Source of the DNA: JBEKJU01 sp050011095
Lineage (GTDB): Bacteria; Desulfobacterota; Syntrophorhabdia; Syntrophorhabdales; WCHB1-27
Length of the DNA: 7,871 nucleotides
Direction: 5' to 3'
Assembly: GCA_050011095.1 (NCBI GenBank)
Contig: JBEKJU010000169.1
Location: 1 to 7,871 of the forward strand
Part shown: positions 1 to 6,273 of the stretch, piece after piece
How the letters are laid out: each line of letters starts with the position of its first letter
Position numbering within the stretch: position 1 is the first letter of the stretch
Notes under the pieces: model-generated
Told to the model about the DNA's origin: nothing
Databases searched by the model: none
What the model saw: only the letters and a program-made list of their open reading frames with translations
Program-made: the position numbers and the translations under genes

Positions 1-14
1 AGACGCACTCAGGA

Positions 15-43
15 TTGACATAGGTCGAACACTCTTATAGAGT
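15..43 (+). promoter_or_regulatory. Probable sigma70-type promoter upstream of the SYLF gene
   Basis: A perfect -35 hexamer TTGACA (15-20) is followed after 17 bases by TAGAGT (38-43), which matches 4 of 6 bases of the -10 consensus. An overlapping TATAGA at 36-41 would have a 15-base spacer. Transcription would start near 50, leaving a leader of about 85 bases before the ATG at 135. This is a sequence match only. It fits the position of the first gene in the left block, which has no other gene visible upstream. Confidence 0.45.
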
Positions 44-134
44 AAGGGCGGCCGGGGAAGGAGAGCCGGGAGACCGTTCGGATTTAGGTGGACGGAGCGT
101 TCGAGGTGAGTGGATTGGGCACGCCTGTGGGCTC

Positions 135-641
135 ATGTTTACACAATGGACCGGAATCGCTTGCGCGGCGTCCGCCGCCGGGATAGACGCTGACGCTAAC
201 GCCGCCCTGGTCAAGCTCTACGAGGATTCGCCCGTGGCCAAGGCTTTGGCTGATAAGGCCGTCGGCATCCTGGTGTTCCCGAACATTGTCAAGGCCGGCT
301 TCATTGTAGGCGCCCATTATGGCGAGGGCGCTCTCCTCCAGCAAGGCAAGACGGTCGGTTACTACAACTCGGTCGCGGGATCATACGGCCTGCAAGCAGG
401 CATTCAAACCTTCGGCTACGTGCTCTTCCTGATGACGAGCCGCGCGGTAGAGTATCTCGAGCGGAGTAGCGGCTGGGAGATTGGCGTCGGCCCGAGCATC
501 GTCATCGTGGACAAGGGTGTCGCCAAGACGCTCACGACCACCACGGCCAAGTCCGACGTCTACGCCTTCATCTTCGACCAGAAGGGCTTGATGGCAGGCC
601 TCGGGCTCCAGGGTTCGAAGATCACCAAAATCTCTAAGTAG
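135..641 (+). CDS. SYLF/YSC84-domain (lipid-binding) protein, probably exported
   Basis: Encodes 168 residues. From about residue 20 to the end it matches the bacterial SYLF (Ysc84) pattern: an Ala-rich helix (DANAALVKLYEDSPVAKAL), then GILVFPNIVKAGFIVG, YGEGAL, the GYYN...SYGLQAG stretch, WEIGVGPSIVIVD, TTTTAKSDVYAFIF and a C-terminal GLMAGLGLQGSKI. The eukaryotic relatives bind phosphoinositides; bacterial members are mostly small periplasmic or outer-membrane proteins of unknown role. A signal peptide is expected. Residues 1-15 are hydrophobic and Ala-rich, with a plausible cleavage near CAASAAG, but they have no basic n-region, and no Shine-Dalgarno lies just before 135. A good SD-like GAGGTGA sits at 103-109, and the frame stays open upstream to a stop at 21-23, so the true start is uncertain. 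TAG at the end is backed by an immediate TGA. The DUF1254 gene follows after 40 bp, probably in the same operon. The family call is firm; the function is not known. Confidence 0.85.
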   Translation: MFTQWTGIACAASAAGIDADANAALVKLYEDSPVAKALADKAVGILVFPNIVKAGFIVGAHYGEGALLQQGKTVGYYNSVAGSYGLQAGIQTFGYVLFLMTSRAVEYLERSSGWEIGVGPSIVIVDKGVAKTLTTTTAKSDVYAFIFDQKGLMAGLGLQGSKITKISK

Positions 642-681
642 TGAGAAGGACCAACCTTGCACTCGAAAGGGGAATAGAACC

Positions 682-2014
682 ATGAACAAGATCACCGAAG
701 AGGAAGCCTATGAGATCGGCATAGAGGCGTACACCTACCTCTACCCGCTTGTCCTGATGGACGTGACGCGACGGCAAGCGGTCAACGTAGAAGCAGGAAA
801 GACCTTCGGACGCGGCCCGATGAACACCTTCACGCACGTCCCAACGTTCCCTCCAGCCGACTTCCGCGATGTGGTGCGGCCGAACTTTGACACGCTCTAC
901 TCGATAGCCTGGTTAGACCTCACGAAGGAGCCGATGGTGGTCGCGGTTCCGGACACGCAGGGCCGTTACTACATGTTGCCGATGCTCGACATGTGGTCGG
1001 ACGTATTTGCTTGCCCCGGCAAGCGCACGACGGGTACCGGCGCGAGCCGCTTCGCGGTCGTGCCCGCCGGCCTGGCAGGGTTCGCTTCCCGAAGGCGTCC
1101 AGCGCATCGACGCGCCCACGCCCTACGTATGGATCATCGGGCGTACGCAGACCAACGGCCCCAAAGACTACGACGCCGTTCATCAGGTGCAGGGTGGCTA
1201 CACGATTACGCCCCTGTCACAATTGGACAAGGCTCCGCAGCCGGTCACGGTCACGATCGACCCAACGGTGGACATGAAGACACCCCCAATGATCCAGGTC
1301 GATACCATGGCCTCGGGCACGTACTTCGCGTACGCCGCGGAACTCCTAAAAGTCAACCCGCCACACATCACGGACCAACCAATCATTGCGCGGATGCGGT
1401 GGATCGGGATCGAGCCTGGAAAGCCCTTCGACCTCGGGAAGACCGATCCCGCCGTCCAGCGTGCGCTGGAACGCACCCCCGCCGAAGCTCTCAGGGCCAT
1501 GCATGCGAAGCTCCCAACGCTCGCCCGCTTCGTGAACGGCTGGCAGATGAACACCGACACGATGGGTGTGTACGGGAACTACTACCTCAAGCGAGCCATC
1601 GTCGCGATGGTCGGTCTCGGCGCCAACCTGCCTGAGGACGCGGTGTATCCGCTGAACGTCGGCGACGCGGACGGCAAGCCGCTGACCGGGGCGAACAAGT
1701 ACGTGGTGCACTTTGCCAAGAACGAGATCCCGCCCGCAAAGGCCTTCTGGTCGGTGACGCTGTATGACAAGGACGGGTTCCCGTCGCCCAACGACCTGAA
1801 GCGGAACGCCATCGGCGATCGCGATGCCCTCAAGTTCAACGCGGATGGTTCTGTGGACCTATATATTCAGCACGCGTCGCCTGGGGCCGAGAAGGAGTCG
1901 AACTGGCTGCCGGCACCGACGGAAGACTTCAGCCTGACCATGCGGGTGTATGCACCCAAAGGCGAGGTGCTCGACGGACGCTGGGCACCGCCGGCCGTGA
2001 AGAAGGCGCCGTGA
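682..2014 (+). pseudogene. DUF1254/DUF1214 protein, broken by a single-base frameshift
   Basis: Homology runs across two frames. Codons from ATG 682 to about 1065 give the DUF1254 N-terminal part (EAYEIGIEAYTYLYPLVLM, RPNFDTLYSIAWLDL, GRYYMLPMLDMW, GKRTTGTG). From about 1066 the +1 frame continues with PPAWQGSLPEG, PYVWIIGRTQTNGP and, near the C-terminus, the DUF1214 part (NKYVVHFAKNEIPPAKAFWS, VTLYDKDGF, NWLPAP, RVYAP). Removing one C from the CCC at 1063-1065 restores one 443-residue frame reading VVPPAW, close to the family's usual length. The cause is therefore a one-base insertion or a sequencing/assembly error. An SD (AAGGGG, 666-671) precedes the ATG at good spacing. No signal peptide is evident. 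The biochemical role of DUF1254 proteins is poorly defined. The family call is confident; whether the gene is truly dead is open. Confidence 0.85.
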
Positions 2015-2050
2015 TCACCTGACCCGAAACGGACAAGTTTACTGAAGTGC

Positions 2051-2082
2051 CAGCTAACGCCGCCGAACCTCAACGTTAGCTG
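2051..2082. repeat. 9-bp perfect inverted repeat (hairpin) after the DUF1254 gene
   Basis: CAGCTAACG (2051-2059) pairs perfectly with CGTTAGCTG (2074-2082) around a 14-base loop. It lies 37 bp after the stop at 2014, in the 149-bp gap before the membrane-protein gene. There is no T-run on either side, so it is not a canonical intrinsic terminator. It could be a weak terminator, an mRNA-stabilising hairpin or a protein-binding site. Nothing else recognisable lies in this gap apart from the ribosome-binding region of the next gene. Confidence 0.5.
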
Positions 2083-2145
2083 CTTTGGCGCGGTAATGAC
2101 GTATCGGAACCCGTTCATTTGTTTCCTAACGATCAGCAAAGTTTT

Positions 2146-2166
2146 AGGAGGGGTTCGATGTAAATG
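2146..2166 (+). promoter_or_regulatory. Strong ribosome-binding site with a start-stop codon pair (ATGTAA) before the true ATG
   Basis: AGGAGGGG (2146-2153) is a strong Shine-Dalgarno. It is followed after 4 bases by ATG (2158) and immediately by TAA (2161), then by the real ATG (2164) in the same frame. The second ATG is 10 bases from the SD. Ribosomes could initiate at the first AUG, stop at once, and then reinitiate or fail to, which would dampen or regulate expression. The arrangement is directly visible; its effect is inferred. Confidence 0.5.
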
Positions 2167-2826
2167 AAAGAACCGGCCGAAACACTCCGTATCGAACCTC
2201 GCTGGCCCGTCGCACTCGCGATACTCACGGTGATTCTCTTGCTGGTTGCGTTACGGGAGCGCGTCAGGGTCTTCCCGATGTGGTTTCCTTACGTAGCCGG
2301 TGCCGTGGTGCTGGCGCCGATGGCAGCCGTCACGCTGACTACCGCACGGGCACGGTGGCTGCGTGTCGAGGGCACGATCACGATTCTTTTCATTGTGGCC
2401 ACGGAGGCCGTAACCCTCGCGAACATGGGGAATCTGATCGGAGCGATGGTACACCGAGCGGGAGAGATCAGCGGCCTCCAGCTTCTCGGGTCCAGCGTTG
2501 CGGCATGGGCCACCAACGTGCTCGTGTTCTCGCTGCTCTACTGGAAGATTGATCGCGGCGGGCCTGAATCCCGGGTGAACAACAAGGGCATGAGGCCGGA
2601 TTGGCTGTTCCCTCAAACGGGGGCCGGGGAGGATGTGCCGTCCGGCTGGCGGCCGACGTTCGTCGACTACCTGTTCCTTGGATTCTCGACGGCGACGGCG
2701 TTCAGCCCTACCGATGCCATGCCGCTGACGTCTCGCGCGAAGATGCTGATGATGCTCGAAGGCGCGATCTCTCTCGTGACGATCGTTGTGGTAGCGTCAC
2801 GGGCGATCAATATTCTTGGTAGTTAG
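2164..2826 (+). CDS. Conserved hypothetical integral membrane protein with channel-like C-terminal hairpin
   Basis: Encodes 220 residues with likely membrane segments at about 14-31, 37-60, 70-95 and 105-127, a polar cytoplasmic or periplasmic linker (128-162), a short re-entrant-like segment (165-180) and a final helix (192-217). The C-terminal pattern (DYLFLGFSTATAFSPTD, then a helix starting at RAKMLMMLEG) is arranged like the pore helix, filter and inner helix of two-TM potassium channels. However, the TVGYGD filter is absent, with TAFSPTD in its place, so potassium selectivity is not expected. A distant relation to DUF1345-type membrane proteins is possible but unverified. ATG 2164 is chosen because an in-frame stop lies directly before it. 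The gene stands 149 bp after the DUF1254 gene and 192 bp before the patatin gene. Function unknown. Confidence 0.7.
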   Translation: MKEPAETLRIEPRWPVALAILTVILLLVALRERVRVFPMWFPYVAGAVVLAPMAAVTLTTARARWLRVEGTITILFIVATEAVTLANMGNLIGAMVHRAGEISGLQLLGSSVAAWATNVLVFSLLYWKIDRGGPESRVNNKGMRPDWLFPQTGAGEDVPSGWRPTFVDYLFLGFSTATAFSPTDAMPLTSRAKMLMMLEGAISLVTIVVVASRAINILGS

Positions 2827-2845
2827 GGGACATGATGAGGAGAAG

Positions 2846-2911
2846 ATGACGACTGCCAATTTCATACCGACGCAGAGCAATTTGTCTGTACTTACATGGT
2901 ATTTGTTTTAA
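2846..2911 (+). CDS. Possible 21-residue small ORF or remnant of a gene start
   Basis: In the 192-bp gap after the membrane-protein gene, ATG 2846 is preceded by GAGGAGA (2837-2843) and opens a frame reading MTTANFIPTQSNLSVLTWYLF before TAA at 2909-2911. The SD is convincing although close to the ATG. The hydrophobic C-terminus resembles the beginning of a membrane segment, so this may be the surviving start of a lost gene rather than a functional micropeptide. The rest of the gap up to 3018 holds only a weak promoter-like pair, TTGCCT (2933-2938) and TAACGT (2956-2961) with a 17-base spacer. Confidence 0.25.
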   Translation: MTTANFIPTQSNLSVLTWYLF

Positions 2912-3018
2912 GTCATAGGAAACGGAACTCGATTGCCTTGCACGCCATTCCTCGGTAACGTAAGGAGTAGATTCTATTCTCCGGCTCTCTCGCGGACAAG
3001 GCGGTGAAGGAGAAGACT

Positions 3019-4407
3019 ATGAACTTTGCCTGTCGGTTTGTGGTTGGTGCGTGCGTGCTTCTGTCCGCTCTTGGGGGCTGTGCCCACTACCCAGTGAACG
3101 CACGGCTGGAAAAGTATGATCCGGACTACGGCTACAGGGGCAAGAACCTGCACGACCCGGAAAGACTCGACGATATGCTGCTGATGCTCACCTTCTCCGG
3201 CGGCGGCACGCGCGCTGCAGCCTTCTCCTACGGCGTGCTCGAGGCCTTGCGGGATACGGAGGTTGCGGTAAAGGGAAAGAAATACCGTATGATCGACATG
3301 GTCGATGGCATCTCCGGCGTGTCAGGCGGTAGCTTCACCGCAGCCTATTATGGCCTCTTCGGCGACCGGATCTTTGAAGACTTCGAGCGGAAGTTCCTGA
3401 AGAAGAACATCCAGGGCGCCTTCAGCACCGGCATTCTCTTCAACCCCTACAACTGGGCTAGGCTTTTCTCGCCGTACTTTAACCGCAGTGAAGTGGCGGA
3501 GGAGTACTACGGCAAATATGTCTTCGAAGGGGCCACCTTCGGTGACATATTTAAGAGAAAGGGTCCCATGATCTTTATAAATGCGACCGACATGGTCTAT
3601 GGGACGCGCTTCCCATTTACGCAGGAGGCCTTTGACCTCATCTGTTCCGACCTCTCAAGTTTTCCCGTGGCGCGAGCCTGTACTGCCTCGTCAGCAGTAC
3701 CGATTCTGCTCAGCCCCATTACCCTGAAGAGCTATGCAGGCACCTGCGGTTTCACCATGTCGAAAGCCCTTGAGGAAGCCCTCAATGCCCGCAGTCTGCC
3801 GAACAGGCAGTTCGACCTGGCCAATAACCTCCTCCCCTTCCTTGACGCACAAAAGACACCTTACATCCACCTCGTAGATGGAGGGGTTGCCGACAACCTG
3901 GGCGTGCGAGCTCTAATCGAGAAAGTAATCGCTGCCGGAGACGCTTACACCACGCTGAAATATGCCGGGATTGAGGACGTCCATAAGATCGTCTTTGTCG
4001 TGGTGAATGCAGAGACGGCGATCGACCCCAAGCTGAATTTGCTGGGCTCCATTCCCGGATTCGGGGCCATGCTTAATTCTTACTCGTCCATCGCAATCGC
4101 ACGGTACAACACTGAGACGATAGCGCTCCTCAGGGAGAGCTTCCCTAGGTGGGCGGACGAGATCCGCAGAGGCAGGTGTCCCCCGAGGCAGATCTCAAAA
4201 GAGCCGGGTTCGTGCGGCGACATAGAGTTCTATCTTGTGGAAGTAGAATTCGAGGCGCTGCAAGACGAGACAGATCGCACCTACTTCGAGCGGCTCCCCA
4301 CCTCGTTCAAGCTGGAGCCGGATCAGGTGGACAAACTGCGCGACGCGGCCCGCCGCATACTGACAGAGTCGCCGGAGTTCCAACGCTTGCTGAAGGATCT
4401 GAAGTAG
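3019..4407 (+). CDS. Patatin-like phospholipase family lipoprotein
   Basis: Encodes 462 residues from ATG 3019, which has an SD (AAGGAG, 3007-3012) at normal spacing; an in-frame GTG at 3004 would add five residues but lacks support. Residues 1-21 form a lipoprotein signal ending in the lipobox LGGC, with Cys21 as the predicted lipidation site. The patatin fold is marked by the oxyanion-hole loop GGGTRA (61-66), the nucleophile elbow GVSGG (100-104, Ser102), the ASSAVPILLSP segment (223-233) and the DGG motif (287-289, Asp287), giving an intact Ser-Asp dyad. It should hydrolyse acyl esters of phospholipids or related lipids at the envelope. The substrate is unknown. The roughly 170 residues after the dyad include a helical, charged C-terminus. 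It sits alone, with wide gaps on both sides, and ends convergently with the - strand operon. Confidence 0.9.
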   Translation: MNFACRFVVGACVLLSALGGCAHYPVNARLEKYDPDYGYRGKNLHDPERLDDMLLMLTFSGGGTRAAAFSYGVLEALRDTEVAVKGKKYRMIDMVDGISGVSGGSFTAAYYGLFGDRIFEDFERKFLKKNIQGAFSTGILFNPYNWARLFSPYFNRSEVAEEYYGKYVFEGATFGDIFKRKGPMIFINATDMVYGTRFPFTQEAFDLICSDLSSFPVARACTASSAVPILLSPITLKSYAGTCGFTMSKALEEALNARSLPNRQFDLANNLLPFLDAQKTPYIHLVDGGVADNLGVRALIEKVIAAGDAYTTLKYAGIEDVHKIVFVVVNAETAIDPKLNLLGSIPGFGAMLNSYSSIAIARYNTETIALLRESFPRWADEIRRGRCPPRQISKEPGSCGDIEFYLVEVEFEALQDETDRTYFERLPTSFKLEPDQVDKLRDAARRILTESPEFQRLLKDLK

Positions 4408-4463
4408 AGTCAGATGGACATCCAAGATCCCTTCTACTGACATCGGACTCGTGCGCTATTTGA

Positions 4464-4490
4464 GGCGGCAATCATCAATTCTTTGCCGCC
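4464..4490. terminator. Hairpin after the patatin gene; possible weak terminator
   Basis: GGCGGCAA (4464-4471) and TTGCCGCC (4483-4490) form a perfect 8-bp GC-rich stem with an 11-base loop, 56 bp downstream of the patatin stop. It is not followed by a clear T-run on either strand, so it is at best a weak or non-canonical terminator for + strand transcription. Confidence 0.35.
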
Positions 4491-4541
4491 ATGCTTATGC
4501 TCTCTTTGTGGAAGTCGCATTCGCGTCCACCAAACAAGAAC

Positions 4542-4589
4542 AAAAAGACCCCGGGAAGAGCCTTCAATAAAAGGCTCTTCCCGGGGTCT
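4542..4589 (-). terminator. Strong Rho-independent terminator of the - strand operon
   Basis: A perfect 19-bp inverted repeat (4546-4564 with 4571-4589) encloses a 6-base loop. Read on the - strand, the stem begins 10 bases after the stop codon of the 209-residue gene. Its 3' arm runs into five Ts (the complement of 4542-4546, the first of them paired), then G and the T-rich TTCTTGTTTG. The + strand side has no T-run, so termination acts mainly on the - strand block. Confidence 0.9.
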
Positions 4590-4599
4590 GAGACTACCT

Positions 4600-5229
4600 C
4601 TATTCTGTTTTGTAATTGATCGGAATGGCCATCTTCTCGCGTTTCGCCTTTACCCTCGGATCGGCCTGCCCCTCTTTGAGGATGTGGTCGACTCCGGTTA
4701 CGGCCATCCGTAGGAATATTCCCGGCGTGAAGATCAGCCCTTCGTTGGCTTTCGCGGGGTGGACGGCATAGGCGATCTCGCCTACCGTCCGTGTTTCCTC
4801 TTTGCCAAGCTGGTACGTATGCCCCAGGCAGTATTCCTCGTTGTCCAGATGCTTCCGGTTCATCTTCGGACAGTACTCCGGCGGCGGAAGGACGTCGTGG
4901 TTGTCGATGATCGCCTTGGAATGGACGAAGAACATCATGGACGAGCTTGAAAGCTCCTCTATCGGACAATCCACTGGCACCCTCCTCGAGGCTCCCAGTC
5001 TTCGCGTCTCTTCAAGGAAGTCGCACGGGTACTTGTAGAATTGCGCTCCTACCCAGAAGACGAGGTGGGCGACGCCATCTCTCCGGATGAGCTGCGGCGC
5101 TCTAAAGGGTGCGCCGTCGTAGGGGATGGGAGGATCGATCATCATCACCTCCAGAGGAACGCCGTGAGGACCTAACTCGGACATGACGTAGACCCCTCCC
5201 GCCTTTCTTTTACCGCAGCCCCTTATCAT
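4600..5229 (-). CDS. Unrecognised 209-residue protein, mobile-element type
   Basis: I do not recognise a named family. The start is firm: the SD GGAGGTGA lies just before the ATG, and the ATGA overlap with the ParB-like stop shows translational coupling. Visible features are an N-terminal RGCGKRKAGGVYV (3-15), a LIDPP-like VMMIDPPIPY (28-37), HLVFWVGAQFYKYPCDFLEE (55-74), a striking GASRRVPVDCP (79-89), the PEYCP...EEYCLG cysteine pair (118-135) and a basic C-terminus. Cysteines at 5, 69, 88, 120 and 134 could bind metal but do not form a standard zinc-finger spacing. No signal peptide or membrane helix is evident, so it is probably cytoplasmic. From memory, phage and plasmid proteins with a G-x-S-R-R-x-P motif look similar; this is unverified. 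It is the last gene of the helicase/ParB-like operon and directly precedes the terminator. Confidence 0.7.
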   Translation of the reverse strand: MIRGCGKRKAGGVYVMSELGPHGVPLEVMMIDPPIPYDGAPFRAPQLIRRDGVAHLVFWVGAQFYKYPCDFLEETRRLGASRRVPVDCPIEELSSSSMMFFVHSKAIIDNHDVLPPPEYCPKMNRKHLDNEEYCLGHTYQLGKEETRTVGEIAYAVHPAKANEGLIFTPGIFLRMAVTGVDHILKEGQADPRVKAKREKMAIPINYKTE

Positions 5230-6248
5230 GAATCACCTCCGAGCGATGCCTCGTACTGTCGAACGAGGTCAAGGGCCGTTTTCAACAGACTTTCGTCTCC
5301 CCGCACCTGATATACTGATGCGAGGATGCCCTCCATCTGGTCCCTGATGATCCTGAGATTCGGTCTCATCGCCACGGGCATCTCGAAGAGGTCCTCTTGC
5401 TCCAGGAGCGCGTCCAGCTTGTTCGACCTGCACGCCGCCTGGATGTCGGCGGAAGTGAGCCTTTCCATGGCCGACAACCTTTCCTGCTCCTTTTCGGGAA
5501 GGGATGCGATCCGCTTCGCCTGGGAGGCCGTTACCGTACCCGCTTTGAGCCTGTGGAACATCTCGGGGATCAGCCCCGTGAGCTTGAGCCTCTGTTTCAT
5601 GACCTGAAGGGGAAAGCCCAGCTTCTCCGATGCCTCCTTGATCGTCCACTTGTTCAAGGCAAGGACATTTTGCAAGGCCTCGGCTTCGAATCCCGGATTG
5701 GCCGTCCTCATCATGTTCTCCGCCGCCGCGAATATCCATACGGTCCCTTCCGGCACATCCTTATCGAACACCATGGCCGGCACGGACCTGCCTTGTTTCT
5801 TCGCGGAGAGCACGCGTCTCCTTCCTCCGACGACCCTGAGGGTCCCCTTCGCCGTCTTCTGAAGGAGCACGGTCTGCAGTATCCCCAGGGCTTCTATGGA
5901 GTTTGAGAGCTTGCCGACCGCCCTCTGCGCGATCTCGTAGTCGATGTCGATGTCTTCCACCCGAACGAGCCTCAATTCAAAGGGCGGCTGCATGTCGAAG
6001 AGCATCGTCTCTCGCACTGGTGGCCTCGCGGCGCCATCTTTCGCCCTCGTCGCCCCTCCCTGTGGCTCGTAGTCGGGGCAGCAGGCGCATATGAAGCCCT
6101 TCGCGTTCGGGTCAAGGGACGCGACGCTGATGCATTCCGCATAGTGTCTACAATCCTGGTTTCTTCCATTTATCGCCTGTTCCACCGTCATATAGTCATG
6201 GACAATATGAGGGCGGACTCCGGCGTCCATCTGACGCGCGGTGTTCAT
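5226..6248 (-). CDS. ParB/Srx-fold protein with N-terminal cysteine cluster
   Basis: Encodes 340 residues. The SD TAAGGAGA (6260-6253) precedes ATG 6248. Residues 28-60 carry Cys33, 39, 54, 56 and 57 (C-x5-C-x14-C-x-C-C), a probable metal-binding or Fe-S cluster. Residues 91-190 are a ParB N-terminal (ParB/Srx) domain: VEDIDIDYEIAQRA, GGRRR (141-145) at the place of the usual GERR phosphate loop, and ENMMR (177-181) matching the ENxxR CTP-binding motif. Residues about 200-225 (WTIKEASEKLGF...MKQRLKL) form a helix-turn-helix like that of KorB/ParB, followed by helical sequence. ParB proteins are CTP-dependent DNA clamps. Without an adjacent ParA or visible parS, this one may be a partition factor, a transcription regulator or a replication-associated protein of a mobile element. 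It lies 25 bp after the helicase and overlaps the next gene by 4 bp. Confidence 0.85.
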   Translation of the reverse strand: MNTARQMDAGVRPHIVHDYMTVEQAINGRNQDCRHYAECISVASLDPNAKGFICACCPDYEPQGGATRAKDGAARPPVRETMLFDMQPPFELRLVRVEDIDIDYEIAQRAVGKLSNSIEALGILQTVLLQKTAKGTLRVVGGRRRVLSAKKQGRSVPAMVFDKDVPEGTVWIFAAAENMMRTANPGFEAEALQNVLALNKWTIKEASEKLGFPLQVMKQRLKLTGLIPEMFHRLKAGTVTASQAKRIASLPEKEQERLSAMERLTSADIQAACRSNKLDALLEQEDLFEMPVAMRPNLRIIRDQMEGILASVYQVRGDESLLKTALDLVRQYEASLGGDS

Positions 6249-6273
6249 GTTGTCTCCTTATGTTGGGGTGTTG

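Noticed and set aside
84..344. Antisense open frame over the SYLF gene
   Set aside because: It overlaps a confidently identified domain, shows no motifs and has no supporting ribosome-binding site.
1066..1635. Continuation of the first DUF1254 frame to a stop at about 1635
   Set aside because: After the CCC at 1063-1065 this frame is Arg/His-rich, low-quality sequence, while homology continues in the +1 frame, so it is out-of-frame readthrough.
2051..2082. Integron attC-like site (CTAACG ... CGTTAG inverted repeat)
   Set aside because: The ends do not fit the R'' (RYYYAAC) and R' (GTTRRRY) core sites, the inner boxes are absent and the whole element is far shorter than known attC sites. It is kept only as an inverted repeat.
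5269..5739. Long open frames overlapping the ParB-like and helicase genes in other frames
   Set aside because: They arise from high GC content, have no recognisable motifs or SD, and lie within genes with clear domain evidence.
5226..6248. Calling the ParB-like gene a bona fide plasmid parB
   Set aside because: No parA neighbour and no parS-like repeats were seen; the Cys-rich N-terminus and helicase context leave the role open.
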